DNA of 64,000 nucleotides from Roseivirga sp. BDSF3-8 (GCF_041449215.1 NZ_JBGNFV010000001.1:3055001-3119000); one strand, 5' to 3'; shown: positions 25,258-34,071, counted from the stretch's first letter. Numbers and translations: made by a program. Notes: generated by a model from the sequence alone, not told the origin.

Positions 25258-28074
25258 TTACTTAATCTCTACTTTGGTACTATCTGAAGCGCTACCTTTT
25301 TTCACGCGGAGTGTGTATTTGCCTTTACCGGCGTACACCATATCTACGTTGTCCTTTTTGCGGCGGCGTCCCTTAGGCGTTCCTTCCACCTTCAGGTTCC
25401 ACTTGTAGCTGTTAAATCCGGCATTAGCCTGTACTTCTTCCTCACGCAGTACGGTGCCGTTCTCATTCAATACCTCTAGCGTAACCGTACCCGCTTCTTC
25501 TGCATAGTACAGCAGGTTCAGTTCCGGCAGGAAGGGTGAGCTAAAGTCATACTGACGTTCGCCCCACCGTTCGGAGTGGCGGAACATGGCGGGCGCGTAT
25601 ACCGCTACCGCTTTGCCTTTACCCGCTATCTGCTGGAGAGGTTTTACATCCATTACGTATATGCTACGGCCATGAGTAGCGATTACCAACTCGTTTTCGC
25701 GGGGGTGTACGATCATGTCGTAGCTGGCTACGTTAGGCACGGTGCCCAGGTGCTGCCAGTTATCGCCGCCATTCATGCTCACGTAGGTACCCAGATCGGT
25801 GCCTGTGTATAGCAGCTCGGGGTTTACAGGATCCTGTATCAGTACGTTTATCGCCTCTTCCGGCAGGTCGCCTTTTACGCTCGTCCAGTTCCGGCCGTAG
25901 TCCGTACTCTTGTACAGGTAGGCATGGAAGTCGTCGTAGCGGTAGCCGGTGAGGGTGGCAAATACCGTAGCCTCGTCATGGGGTGATGGGAATACACTGC
26001 TCACCCACAGGTTATCCGGCAGGCCGTTGCTTACATCTGTCCAGGTCGCTCCGCCGTTTCGCGTCACCTGCAGCTTGCCATCATCGGTTCCGGCGTAGAT
26101 CAGTCCGAAGCTCAGCGGGCTTTCGGCCAGTGAGGTGATGGTGCTGTGCGGCACATTGCCCTGGGGCAGGTCACGCGTCAGGTCGCCTGATATGGCCTGC
26201 CAGTTATCCCCACGGTCCAGCGAGCGGTATACCTTCTGCGCGCCTATGTACACAATTTCGGGGTTGTGCGGGCTCAGTATGAGGGGTGTGCGCCAGTTGT
26301 AGCGCAGGGTGGGCTCGCCTATGTCGTGTTTGGGCGAGATATACGTGTAAGAATTCTTGTCGCGGTCTATACGGTAGTAGTTACCGAACTGGAAACCAGC
26401 ATACACTACGCTGGGGTTGCGCGGATCGGGGGCCACATACATACCGTCGCCGCCGAATATGCGCTCCCACTTTTCGGTTTCGTTAGGCACGCTCTCCGAT
26501 GAGCCCACCAGCGTACCATTATCCTGCAGGCCACCGTACACATTGTAGGGCTTTTCCATATCCACATTTACGGTATAGAACTGGCCCACTGAGGTGTTAT
26601 TGATATGGTCCCAGGTGGCACCGGCATCATAGCTCATGTACAGACCACCGTCATTACCGAGTATTACGTGTTCGCTGTCACTGGGGTCTATCCACATGCT
26701 GTGGTGGTCGCTGTGCACATCGCCTATGGTATCGGCCCGGGCAAAGTTCTTACCGCCATCACGGCTGGCCAGCATAGGCACGCCCATGATATAGATATGC
26801 TCCGGGTTGGTAGGGTTTACCCGGATCTCGCCGAAGTAGTAGCCATAGGTAAAGTATACGCCCTGCAGGTCCATCTCATTTACCTTATTCCAGGTTTTGC
26901 CTGCGTCTTCGCTGCGGTATATCTCTGTACCGATGATGCTTGTATTGAACAATGCCTCATTGGCATCGCCAAAGTACTCGGCCAGGGCCTTTATCTCATA
27001 TTTTCCGTCCCGGATCTCCTGGCGCACCTTGGCGGCATCATATTTTTCAGGAAAGCCCTGGTCTTTCAGGAATTTATTAAGCCTGGTAGTATCCAGATCC
27101 ATAAACTCCTCCCTGGTCATCTCATTAAAGTCAGCCATGCGCAGGTCATCTCCCTGCTTCTCTTTATCCTCTTCCCGTTCCATGGTGCCCTGGTTATCCA
27201 GTATGGCGTAGATGATGTCCGGGTTAGAGCGGCTTATATCCAGGCCTATGCGGCCTGTTTTTTCATTATGGGGAATACCCTCCATCTGCACAGTCCAGGT
27301 CTCGCCGCCGTCTTCACTATAGTATATGGCCGAGCCTTCGCCCTCGCCGCGGAAGTCCCAGGCGTAACGAATACGGTCCCAGCTTGCGGCCCATAGCCTG
27401 TCAGGGTCTTCCGGGTGTATGATCAGGTCTATGATGCCTGTGCTGTCGTTTACATACAGGGTTTTGTCCCAGGTCTTGCCGCCGTCCGTGGTTTTGTATA
27501 CGCCACGTTCAGAGTTAGTTGAGTACAGCGCCCCCATAGCGCCCACCCAGGCCACGTCGGGGTTTTCAGGGTGCACAATGATGCGCCCTGTGTGGTGTAT
27601 GGCGTCCAGCCCCAGGTGCTCCCAGGTCTTGCCGCCGTCCGTGGTTTTGTATACACCGGATCCGGCGTAGCTGCTTCGCGAGCTGTTGTTCTCACCGGTA
27701 CCTACGTACAGCACCTTGGGGTCGGAAGGCGCCAGGGTGATGTCACCAATAGTGAGGGCGCCCTCATTATCAAAGACGGGCTCCAGGGTGATGCCGTTAT
27801 TTTTTGTGTAAAATACGCCGCCAGAGGCAAAGGCGACATAAAATTCTCTGGGATTGTCCTCGTTTACCGCAAGGTCTACGATACGTGCGCCCTGTACTAC
27901 CGGTCCTATGCTACGGACGGGGTAATTTTTCAGGAGGCTGTTCTCACCCATTGTTTTTCTTTTGTCAATGGCATTCATGATCTCCGTAGCCGAAGAGGCT
28001 TCCTGTGCAAAAGCCTGGACAGGGAGTATGAATACCAGAAATAGCCTGAGCGCTATAGATAGAGTTCGCTTCAT
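25258..28074 (-). CDS. Secreted VPS10/BNR-repeat beta-propeller protein
   Basis: About 938 residues. ATG at 28074 chosen (MKRTLSIALRLFLVFILPVQ then AFAQ, a clean signal peptide); an upstream ATG at 28101 adds nine residues. Many 'S.DGG.TW' blades (YKTTDGGKTW, YYSEDGGETW, YRSEDAGKTW, TRNGGATW, STDYGRNW) form sortilin/VPS10-type ten-bladed or BNR propellers, as in exported 'glycosyl hydrolase, BNR repeat' proteins of Bacteroidota. No catalytic signature is visible, so binding or an unknown hydrolase activity are both possible. C-terminal beta domain ends TKVEIK. Confidence 0.85.
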   Translation of the reverse strand: MKRTLSIALRLFLVFILPVQAFAQEASSATEIMNAIDKRKTMGENSLLKNYPVRSIGPVVQGARIVDLAVNEDNPREFYVAFASGGVFYTKNNGITLEPVFDNEGALTIGDITLAPSDPKVLYVGTGENNSSRSSYAGSGVYKTTDGGKTWEHLGLDAIHHTGRIIVHPENPDVAWVGAMGALYSTNSERGVYKTTDGGKTWDKTLYVNDSTGIIDLIIHPEDPDRLWAASWDRIRYAWDFRGEGEGSAIYYSEDGGETWTVQMEGIPHNEKTGRIGLDISRSNPDIIYAILDNQGTMEREEDKEKQGDDLRMADFNEMTREEFMDLDTTRLNKFLKDQGFPEKYDAAKVRQEIRDGKYEIKALAEYFGDANEALFNTSIIGTEIYRSEDAGKTWNKVNEMDLQGVYFTYGYYFGEIRVNPTNPEHIYIMGVPMLASRDGGKNFARADTIGDVHSDHHSMWIDPSDSEHVILGNDGGLYMSYDAGATWDHINNTSVGQFYTVNVDMEKPYNVYGGLQDNGTLVGSSESVPNETEKWERIFGGDGMYVAPDPRNPSVVYAGFQFGNYYRIDRDKNSYTYISPKHDIGEPTLRYNWRTPLILSPHNPEIVYIGAQKVYRSLDRGDNWQAISGDLTRDLPQGNVPHSTITSLAESPLSFGLIYAGTDDGKLQVTRNGGATWTDVSNGLPDNLWVSSVFPSPHDEATVFATLTGYRYDDFHAYLYKSTDYGRNWTSVKGDLPEEAINVLIQDPVNPELLYTGTDLGTYVSMNGGDNWQHLGTVPNVASYDMIVHPRENELVIATHGRSIYVMDVKPLQQIAGKGKAVAVYAPAMFRHSERWGERQYDFSSPFLPELNLLYYAEEAGTVTLEVLNENGTVLREEEVQANAGFNSYKWNLKVEGTPKGRRRKKDNVDMVYAGKGKYTLRVKKGSASDSTKVEIK

Positions 28075-28206
28075 AGTGTATAAGTTGATAGCAGAATTCA
28101 ACGGTTTATGCTGCCGGTTTGACTTAACTCTGTAAAAGGGTCTTAAATTACGCCAGAATTTAAAAAATTGCCCTATAATTCATAAAATTCGTAAAACTGC
28201 TCCTGT

Positions 28207-28653
28207 ATGACAGTTAGCCGCCCAAAACCGTCCACCCTCTTCGCTCTGGGGGTATTTATTCTCCTTACGCTTACTGCAGCTATTTATCTGGCCATTCCGC
28301 TTATTACAGGCCATAGCATGGAAACGTGGCGCCTTCTGCTGGTGCTGCTGCTGGCCCCTACAGGGCTGGGCTTGCTCACCCGGGTGGTCTTCTCCTATAA
28401 GAAAGTGGAGGTACGCAAGGACCGGTTTGTGGTAACGCACCCCTTCAGGCCGGGTGGCAACTGGCAGGAAAAATACCGGGAGGTGGACTTTTGGAAAGAG
28501 GAGACGGTAAAAACCGGCGGTACGCAGTATAAGGAACTGCTGGCTGTGTTTATCTCAGGCAAGAAGCTAAGGGTAAGCATGCAGGAATATACTGAGTACG
28601 CTAAAGTGGTGCGGGCGCTGGAGCGCCATGCAGGTAAGAAAAAACGCTCCTGA
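28207..28653 (+). CDS. Two-helix membrane protein with PH-like domain
   Basis: 148 residues: two membrane helices (FALGVFILLTLTAAIYL and LLLVLLLAPTGLGLL), then a soluble domain KKVEVRKDRFVVTHPF to MQEYTEYAKVVRAL with the alternating pattern of bacterial PH-like (bPH) domains. Function unknown. The same layout recurs in the tandem families at 52.4-54.1 kb, though without obvious sequence identity. Confidence 0.6.
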   Translation: MTVSRPKPSTLFALGVFILLTLTAAIYLAIPLITGHSMETWRLLLVLLLAPTGLGLLTRVVFSYKKVEVRKDRFVVTHPFRPGGNWQEKYREVDFWKEETVKTGGTQYKELLAVFISGKKLRVSMQEYTEYAKVVRALERHAGKKKRS

Positions 28654-28870
28654 GAAGGTTTTTTTAGTCAGTTTTCCCACATTTTGATATTCATACAACC
28701 TTCTTTTCCCGCAATCTGCGCGTAAAAAATCAATCCTGTATGGGTGTCTTTGGTTGATATGTAAGTATCTGTATAATAGGTTATTATAATAATTTATAGA
28801 AGCCCTTGACCTATCATTGTCAGATTCTCTTGATAATTTTCCGGCAAAAGCATATATTATATAAACGAAA

Positions 28871-28901
28871 CCTTCACGCTGATCTATGCGTTAGGTGAAG
28901 G
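28871..28901 (+). other. Hairpin in an AT-rich leader
   Basis: CCTTCAC (28871-) pairs with GTGAAGG around a 17-base loop, within an AT-rich gap of 285 bp before the small membrane gene. It lacks a T tract immediately after, so it may be a leader structure rather than a terminator. It does not match the fluoride riboswitch although crcB is downstream. Confidence 0.3.
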
Positions 28902-28938
28902 ATGTAACATTTTTTTATCTACCAAACTTTTTTGAACT

Positions 28939-29109
28939 ATGGATTTGGTAATGCAATTTTTGCTATTTTTTGTCCTTATCGCCGGTTCTTTTGCTTTTAT
29001 CGGTGGTTTATTTTGGTTGCTGTTTAAAAAGGATGCGCCACCGGTACGTGAGATCGAGCGCAGACTACAGCAGAAGCGCCACAGAGCACAGGCTAACCTG
29101 TACGTATAG
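28939..29109 (+). CDS. Small single-pass membrane peptide
   Basis: 56 residues, ATG at 28939. MDLVMQFLLFFVLIAGSFAF and GGLFWLLF form one membrane helix, followed by a short basic tail (REIERRLQQKRHRAQ). Stop is 30 bases before crcB, so probably co-transcribed with it. No family recognised; the composition (helix then charged tail) is coding-like. Confidence 0.6.
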   Translation: MDLVMQFLLFFVLIAGSFAFIGGLFWLLFKKDAPPVREIERRLQQKRHRAQANLYV

Positions 29110-29139
29110 CTTTCCCCTTATTTTGCTTAATTTGCTGCC

Positions 29140-29523
29140 ATGGCTTGGCAGCAAATTATCATTATCGGCCTTGGTGGGTTTCTGGGCAGTATTAGCCGGC
29201 ACCTCTGTACTATTTGGCTTAGCCGGTGGACACAGTCCGTTTACCCCTGGGGCACCTTTACGGTAAATATGCTCGGTTGCCTGCTACTGGGCTTTCTTAT
29301 TGGCCTGGCGGGAAGCCAGTTCCTGTCTGAGCGCTGGCGCCTCTTTCTGGCTGTCGGCTTCTGCGGCAGTTTTACTACCTTTTCTACTTTCTCGGCAGAA
29401 GGCTTCGGGCTTTTTGAAAAAGACCTCTCTATGCTAGGGCTGCTCTACCTTGCTGGCAGCGTAGCGGGTGGCCTCCTTTTGGCCGGCGCAGGCTTATGGC
29501 TTGGGCGTCAGCTTAATGCCTAA
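29140..29523 (+). CDS. crcB: Fluoride channel CrcB/Fluc
   Basis: 127 residues, four helices: the dual-topology F- channel that expels cytoplasmic fluoride. GGFLGSISRHL, WGTFTVNMLGC (the N of the pore) and GFCGSFTTFSTFSAE (the Phe-box and Thr/Ser lining the pore) are all present. No fluoride riboswitch was seen upstream. The following gene starts 49 bases downstream, from an ATG in a different frame. Confidence 0.93.
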   Translation: MAWQQIIIIGLGGFLGSISRHLCTIWLSRWTQSVYPWGTFTVNMLGCLLLGFLIGLAGSQFLSERWRLFLAVGFCGSFTTFSTFSAEGFGLFEKDLSMLGLLYLAGSVAGGLLLAGAGLWLGRQLNA

Positions 29524-29572
29524 ATATCTTAGTAAAGCTATTTATTTTAGAGGGATTGTGCTTATTTTGGGC

Positions 29573-30367
29573 ATGAACCTCGCCAATACCACTTTCTCCG
29601 CCTTTATCCTCTATGCACTGGATAAGGACCAGATTAGCAACCCGCTGGTACAGCATAAGATGGCAGCTTTTATCGGCCTGATTAAGCAGCGGGTTCAATC
29701 CGATGGGGTAGAGCGTGCTTTAGCCTCATTGCAGGAAGATGCCTTCCAGATGAGGCTGCTCATCCTGAACTTGTTTTCAGAAAATGAGATTACAGACCGG
29801 CTACCTGAAGGCATAGAAAGGCTCTATCAGCGATTCGATAAGCCGGCCGCCTCTCTGGGGCCCGATCTTAATAAGGCTCTTCCCGAATGCATGACGGTAT
29901 ACAGGTTCATTGCAGGCTTAGAAACAGAAGGTGAAAGCGGTACCGTGGTAAAAGAGCCTATGTCCGACTATATGCCGGTACCGGTGCATCCCGGCAAAGT
30001 CGATACCCTTCCTTCACTTGCCGACCTGGAACTAATTCTTAAGACGTTTGGGTTTGGTAGTACCTCTATTATTTCCCTGTTACGATCATCGCTTGCATTT
30101 GAAACCGGATTAATACTTGCAGAACTTCACAGAGCAGGTGAGCTTTTCCTTAGCCCGGCGGAGCTGAAGGAGCTTTCGCGCCAGCTGTTTCTTTCTATAG
30201 AAGATTTTGGTTTGGAAGCCCACACGCAGGGCTTCTGGCAGTTGCCCTATCATGATCATGTGCAGACCATCCGTAATATTAAAATACGGGTAGCTGCTTA
30301 TGAGGCAAGCCAAATAGGCAGCCTTAAAGAAGTTTCTTTCCAAAGCCTCAAAGAGCTGCTTTCCTAA
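29573..30367 (+). CDS. Unknown protein, paralogue of the gene after yoeB (copy 1)
   Basis: 264 residues from the ATG at 29573; this start aligns MNLANTTFSAFILYALDK with MNLSHTTFTSFLLLALDK of the gene at 30742. Both share an N-terminal helix pair, an acidic variable middle, LELILKTFGFGS..IISLLRSSL / FARMLDMFGVNTGYLIPMLKHS, then GFW..P......IRNIKIR. Soluble, mostly helical, no known domain. Lies 15 bases upstream of the YoeB-type toxin, where an antitoxin would be expected, but it is too large and shows no YefM-like features. Confidence 0.6.
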   Translation: MNLANTTFSAFILYALDKDQISNPLVQHKMAAFIGLIKQRVQSDGVERALASLQEDAFQMRLLILNLFSENEITDRLPEGIERLYQRFDKPAASLGPDLNKALPECMTVYRFIAGLETEGESGTVVKEPMSDYMPVPVHPGKVDTLPSLADLELILKTFGFGSTSIISLLRSSLAFETGLILAELHRAGELFLSPAELKELSRQLFLSIEDFGLEAHTQGFWQLPYHDHVQTIRNIKIRVAAYEASQIGSLKEVSFQSLKELLS

Positions 30368-30382
30368 GCATCGATCAGGTTT

Positions 30383-30655
30383 ATGAAAACTTACTGGACG
30401 AGGGAGAGTAAGCCTGGCTTGGAGAAACTGCTACAGGAAAACAGGAAGCTGGGTGCCAAGGTGCTGGAGTTGCTATTGGATATCGATAAGTATTCGGATA
30501 GTCCCCTGCAGGGCAAAGGCAAGCCTGAACGACTACGGGGTAACCCTTCTGAATTCTATAGCAGGCGGATCACAGAAAAGCACCGGCTGATATATAGTTA
30601 CCTGGCGGAAGGTATTTGCATCATTTCATGCTACGGTCATTACGATGATCGCTAG
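30383..30655 (+). CDS. YoeB/Txe-family mRNA interferase toxin without YefM partner
   Basis: 90 residues. KGKPERLRGN then SRRITEKHRLIYSYL and ISCYGHYDD match the YoeB fold; Glu49, Arg68, His86 and Tyr87 correspond to E. coli YoeB Glu46, Arg65, His83 and Tyr84, so the RNase site looks intact. YoeB cleaves mRNA at the ribosome. No YefM-type antitoxin of about 80 residues precedes it; instead it sits between two paralogues of an unknown family (29573-30367 and 30742-31560). Either one of these neutralises it, or the antitoxin is elsewhere. Confidence 0.8.
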   Translation: MKTYWTRESKPGLEKLLQENRKLGAKVLELLLDIDKYSDSPLQGKGKPERLRGNPSEFYSRRITEKHRLIYSYLAEGICIISCYGHYDDR

Positions 30656-30741
30656 GTAAATGAAAAAGAAAGATAAATCCCCCCTAATCTCTTATCAAAT
30701 CAGATCTTGAACCAAGTTTAGCCCGATTTTTAATTAAAGCG

Positions 30742-31560
30742 ATGAACCTCTCTCATACGACATTTACCTCTTTTCTGCTTCTCGCCCTCGATAAGGTTAA
30801 TGACGGGGTGCTCTCTGGTAAAGCGGCATCTTTTACTCAAATAGTCAAAGACCGCGTGAGTTCCTTAGGTGTTTCGGAGGGTATAAACTCTTTGCTGGAT
30901 AAGGGCTTTCAGGCCCGCATGGATATGATGAGTCAAATGCTTACCGATGGAAGTCTATTTGAGGAGGTAGAGGATACCGTTGCTGAGTTGGGTGAAAGCT
31001 ACCTTTATGAACATGAAGCCTATAACAGCCGGTTGAATAAGGCGTTGAGACAGAGCATGGAAGTCTATCAGCTCATAGTGGGCGGGAACAGCCCTGATGA
31101 TGAAAGTGATATGGAGGCCGGCGAGATGCTTAACGAGCCGGAGACACTTTATGAAAGCGTGTCACAGATGCCGACTATAATTAATGCGATCTCTTCCATA
31201 CCCTCTATTTCTGATTTTGCCAGGATGTTAGATATGTTCGGAGTGAATACCGGGTATCTGATTCCTATGCTTAAGCATTCGCTGAGTCTTGAAATCGCGT
31301 TGCTGGTTGCTGATATGCACGAAGATCACGTGATAGAGCTCGATAATTCAGGAATGAATGACTTATCCAGATCTTTACTGACTGCTATCGAAGGGTTTGG
31401 TCTTTCTTCACTTAAAGCCGGCTTTTGGGCGATACCAGAAGATGAGCCTAATCAGATCATCCGCAATATTAAGATCAGGAAGGCCATGGATGATATTAAT
31501 GAGGGTATTACTCAAAGGTCATCTGAGGAAGAGATGAGACACATGCTGAATAATGGATAA
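30742..31560 (+). CDS. Unknown protein, paralogue of the gene before yoeB (copy 2)
   Basis: 272 residues, starting MNLSHTTFTSFLLLALDK. Homologous throughout with the protein encoded at 29573-30367 (same N-terminus, GFW.IP segment and RNIKIRKAM near the end), and with an acidic linker (SPDDESDMEAGEMLNEPE). Separated from yoeB by 86 bases. Function unknown; the duplication around a toxin gene is the informative feature. Confidence 0.6.
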   Translation: MNLSHTTFTSFLLLALDKVNDGVLSGKAASFTQIVKDRVSSLGVSEGINSLLDKGFQARMDMMSQMLTDGSLFEEVEDTVAELGESYLYEHEAYNSRLNKALRQSMEVYQLIVGGNSPDDESDMEAGEMLNEPETLYESVSQMPTIINAISSIPSISDFARMLDMFGVNTGYLIPMLKHSLSLEIALLVADMHEDHVIELDNSGMNDLSRSLLTAIEGFGLSSLKAGFWAIPEDEPNQIIRNIKIRKAMDDINEGITQRSSEEEMRHMLNNG

Positions 31561-31747
31561 GTTCTCTCGGTGTCACCGCGTAAGTGGATTTGTAGAGCCA
31601 TCTAAGCACCTCTTATTAACACACTTGTCCCAAACTATACCGGGTAATTCAGTGCTTACGCTGGCATACAAAAGCCAATGAGGGTCTACTGTATCCGGGT
31701 GACAAAACTTTCTACATTACCCCCTGTTATCAGGCAAAAATTACTAA

Positions 31748-32590
31748 ATGAGCAGACACCATCTTTTCATTGGGTTAGTGGCAATGCTGTGTTTGACGGG
31801 CTGCCTCTCATCCAGGAAATACAAGGATATTGACTACCTGACCGGTGGGGTTGAGAATGGGGAGAGGCCGACGCTGAATGTATTTGTGCCTAAGAAAATA
31901 GAGGAAGGAAAGGCGCCTGTCTTACTATTCGTGCACGGCGGCAACTGGAACAGCGGCAATAAGGAGACCTATAATATCCTGGGCCGAAACTTTGCCAGGA
32001 AGGACGTGGTGACGGTGATACCAGGCTATACTCTGAGCCCGGATGCCAGCTATGAGGAGATGGCACAGCAGATAGCGGAGGCGGTGAGGTGGACACTGGA
32101 TAGCATTGGGAAGTATAAGGGTGATCCGCAGCGGGTATACCTTACCGGACACTCGGCCGGGGGACACTTGGTGGCTTTGGTGGCTACTAATCCTGATTAC
32201 GACATCGATCCGGATGATATAGCGGGCATTATTCTGAACGATGCGGCAGGGCTGGACATGCACCACTACCTGACGAATAATCCGCCCACGACCAATGAGC
32301 ATTACCTTACCACGTGGACGAAGTACCCGGAGGTATGGGAAGAGGCTTCGCCTATTAACTATGTGGATGCGGCCTCCCCTCCATTCATGATCTACCTGGG
32401 GAGTAAAACGTATAATTCGATAAAAACGGCAAACGAGCGTTTTCTGAAAGAGCTAAAGCCTCATCAGCCCGGTATTACTCCCATCATCATTGACAAGAAG
32501 CATATTCCTATGGTGACTCAATATGTGTGGCCGTGGAATAAACGGTATGATGAGATACTGGAGTTTATGGAGGCGCAGGGGGAGGAGTGA
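31748..32590 (+). CDS. Lipoprotein alpha/beta hydrolase (carboxylesterase-like)
   Basis: 280 residues. Lipoprotein signal (IGLVAMLCLTGCLSS), then an alpha/beta-hydrolase of the BD-FAE/esterase-lipase type: FVHGGNWNSGN (oxyanion hole) and LTGHSAGGHLVAL (nucleophile serine in GHSAG). A late Asp and His (KKHIPMV region) would complete the triad. Likely periplasm- or surface-facing esterase; substrate unknown. Confidence 0.85.
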   Translation: MSRHHLFIGLVAMLCLTGCLSSRKYKDIDYLTGGVENGERPTLNVFVPKKIEEGKAPVLLFVHGGNWNSGNKETYNILGRNFARKDVVTVIPGYTLSPDASYEEMAQQIAEAVRWTLDSIGKYKGDPQRVYLTGHSAGGHLVALVATNPDYDIDPDDIAGIILNDAAGLDMHHYLTNNPPTTNEHYLTTWTKYPEVWEEASPINYVDAASPPFMIYLGSKTYNSIKTANERFLKELKPHQPGITPIIIDKKHIPMVTQYVWPWNKRYDEILEFMEAQGEE

Positions 32591-32870
32591 GGAGCCCGAT
32601 TGGAAGGCAGGCATTCAAATTAATTAAAGCGCCCGCTTGGGCTAAAACAAGCGTTTAGCTACCTATTGCTCCTGACTGGCACGAGTGCCCCCAAGGGGGA
32701 TTTGCGTCTGCACTTCCCTAAAACCAGTAGCGACAACCGTGCATGGCTAAGTATACTGTCTTTAGGAATAGCCATTTTTTTCCTTTTTGCACAATAGCTA
32801 CGGAGATTAAGCGAGGTTCAACCTAGCAAAAATGTAAACTGCCTGTAAGTAGTGTAAGCGGGTATAAAAA

Positions 32871-32907
32871 CAACCAGCCGGGTACACCTGTGTACCTGGC
32901 TGGTTGT
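32871..32907 (-). terminator. Terminator of lanthipeptide precursor 2
   Basis: A near-perfect 17-base inverted repeat (CAACCAGCCGGGTACAC / GTGTACCTGGCTGGTTG) followed on the minus strand by TTTTTATA. The 350-bp interval 32,591-32,940 otherwise shows no gene. Confidence 0.8.
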
Positions 32908-32940
32908 TGCGTGGAGTCTTACTTAAAAGATAGTGGGCTG

Positions 32941-33117
32941 TTATTCACAGGTTTCGGTATAACAAGGGCAGCCTTCAGCACAGGAGTCATGACAGTTTAC
33001 ATTGTCGTAGGTAGGATAGTAGCAACCGCTTTCTGTATCATATCCGCCCTTGATCTCCTTTAGGTTTGTGACGAAACTCTTAATAGTGAGAGACTTTAGT
33101 TCTACGTTTTTCTTCAT
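32941..33117 (-). CDS. Orphan class I (pinensin-like) lanthipeptide precursor 2
   Basis: 58 residues from the ATG at 33117 (an ATG at 33126 adds three). Leader KNVELKSLTIKSFVTNLK is the Bacteroidota class I lanthipeptide leader; GG at 24-25 then a 33-residue core with six cysteines and several Ser/Thr (TESGCYYPTYDNV and CHDSCAEGCPCYTETCE). The core differs completely from precursor 1 while the leader is the same type. No modification genes nearby. It has its own promoter and terminator. Confidence 0.72.
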   Translation of the reverse strand: MKKNVELKSLTIKSFVTNLKEIKGGYDTESGCYYPTYDNVNCHDSCAEGCPCYTETCE

Positions 33118-33146
33118 AGGTATCATTATTTAGTATTAGTTACTAC

Positions 33147-33177
33147 CTAAGATACGCTAATGCCCTTTTGATTCAAA
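33147..33177 (-). promoter_or_regulatory. Bacteroidota promoter of lanthipeptide precursor 2
   Basis: On the minus strand TTTG (33174-33177), exactly 19 bases, then TATCTTAG (33147-33154), one mismatch from TAnnTTTG. It lies 29 bases upstream of the ATG and is closely matched before precursor 1. Confidence 0.65.
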
Positions 33178-33243
33178 AAAAGCGGGCAACACGGGCCGTA
33201 TTCAAATGGGGATTGCAGAAGCCGGAAATAAGGGAGGGGGCTG

Positions 33244-33306
33244 TGTGCCTACGGCACTCAGGGTTGCTTTCGCTTTATTGGGCTACAAATACGACGGCCC
33301 TAGGGG
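33244..33306 (+). repeat. Dispersed repeat 'TTTATTGGGCTACAAA', copy 1
   Basis: GTGCCTACGGCACTCAGGGT followed by GCTTTATTGGGCTACAAATACG and GGCCCTAGGGGAA. The reverse complement of 51,326-51,389 matches along its length with few differences. Lies in a 390-bp gene-free stretch (33,127-33,519). Confidence 0.7.
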
Positions 33307-33519
33307 AACTGACATAGAATTATACGATAAGATATGATATACCTTGCCGGCAACTTACCATTATAGAGTCAGGGATGATATAAAGCAGATAAAAACACTA
33401 TGAGGTGCGGTTAATAAGGACCGATCCGGCCGACTGAGCAGATGGGCTGCCTAAAAGAAAGCTGGTCGCTTTTGGTTAAAATCAATGTGTTGATAATGCA
33501 GCCGGGCGGACAGGCTAAA

Positions 33520-33777
33520 CTAGTCCTTTCTTATCTCCCACATATCGTAATTCTCGGCGCGGCCGTACTGCATGAGCTCGTTTAGGGTGAACTTCTCAAG
33601 GGTGTCGAGGTCTTTGGCGAGCACGTCACCATCGGCCTGGATTTCGAGTACCTCGAAGCGGTGCTCGTCGCTGAAGTTCCTGATCCCGTAATACTTACCT
33701 ACTCTGAGTACGTCTTTGGCTATGGGCATAAACGAGGTGCTTTTATCTTTAATGGCGTAAAATAAATGAAAAACCAT
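33520..33777 (-). CDS. Small hypothetical protein
   Basis: Up to 85 residues; the ATG at 33729 (MPIAKDVLRVGKYYGIRNF) is the more likely start, giving 69 residues. Soluble and beta-rich (HRFEVLEIQADGDVLAKDL), possibly an SH3-like or YorP-like barrel. Family not recognised. Diverges from the next gene across about 40-90 bp. Confidence 0.5.
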   Translation of the reverse strand: MVFHLFYAIKDKSTSFMPIAKDVLRVGKYYGIRNFSDEHRFEVLEIQADGDVLAKDLDTLEKFTLNELMQYGRAENYDMWEIRKD

Positions 33778-33816
33778 TTGCCTGCGTCACTGTTTTTTTA
33801 AAAAGGAGAATTAATT

Positions 33817-34071
33817 ATGGACAAACATAACGATCAATACGACAGACTACATAATACATGGGAAAGCCATAAGGCGAATGCCAAAACGGGCGACCATGGA
33901 GAATACATAGAGCTGGACGAGGGCATGATAAGCTCTGCCGGTCTAAGCTTCGGTGACTTTGAGTCGCCGGGTAACTTCAGAACGTTCTCACACCCGGGCG
34001 ATGATACGCGCACGCATTACACGGTGCACTCCCTGGGTAGTGGCCGCTTCCGGATAAACCGGGGTCGCTAG
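33817..34071 (+). CDS. Small hydrophilic hypothetical protein
   Basis: 84 residues, no signal or membrane segment, rich in Gly, Asp and His (DKHNDQYDRLHNTWESHKAN). Preceded by AAGGAGAATTAATT, a good ribosome-binding sequence 9 bases from the ATG, unusual in this window and supporting a real gene. Function unknown. Confidence 0.55.
   Translation: MDKHNDQYDRLHNTWESHKANAKTGDHGEYIELDEGMISSAGLSFGDFESPGNFRTFSHPGDDTRTHYTVHSLGSGRFRINRGR

Noticed and set aside
26605-27396. Long frames on the plus strand across the BNR-repeat gene
   Set aside because: Antisense shadows; the minus frame has a signal peptide and regular propeller motifs.
28654-29139. Fluoride riboswitch before crcB
   Set aside because: The conserved pseudoknot sequence of the crcB motif is not found; only a simple hairpin exists.
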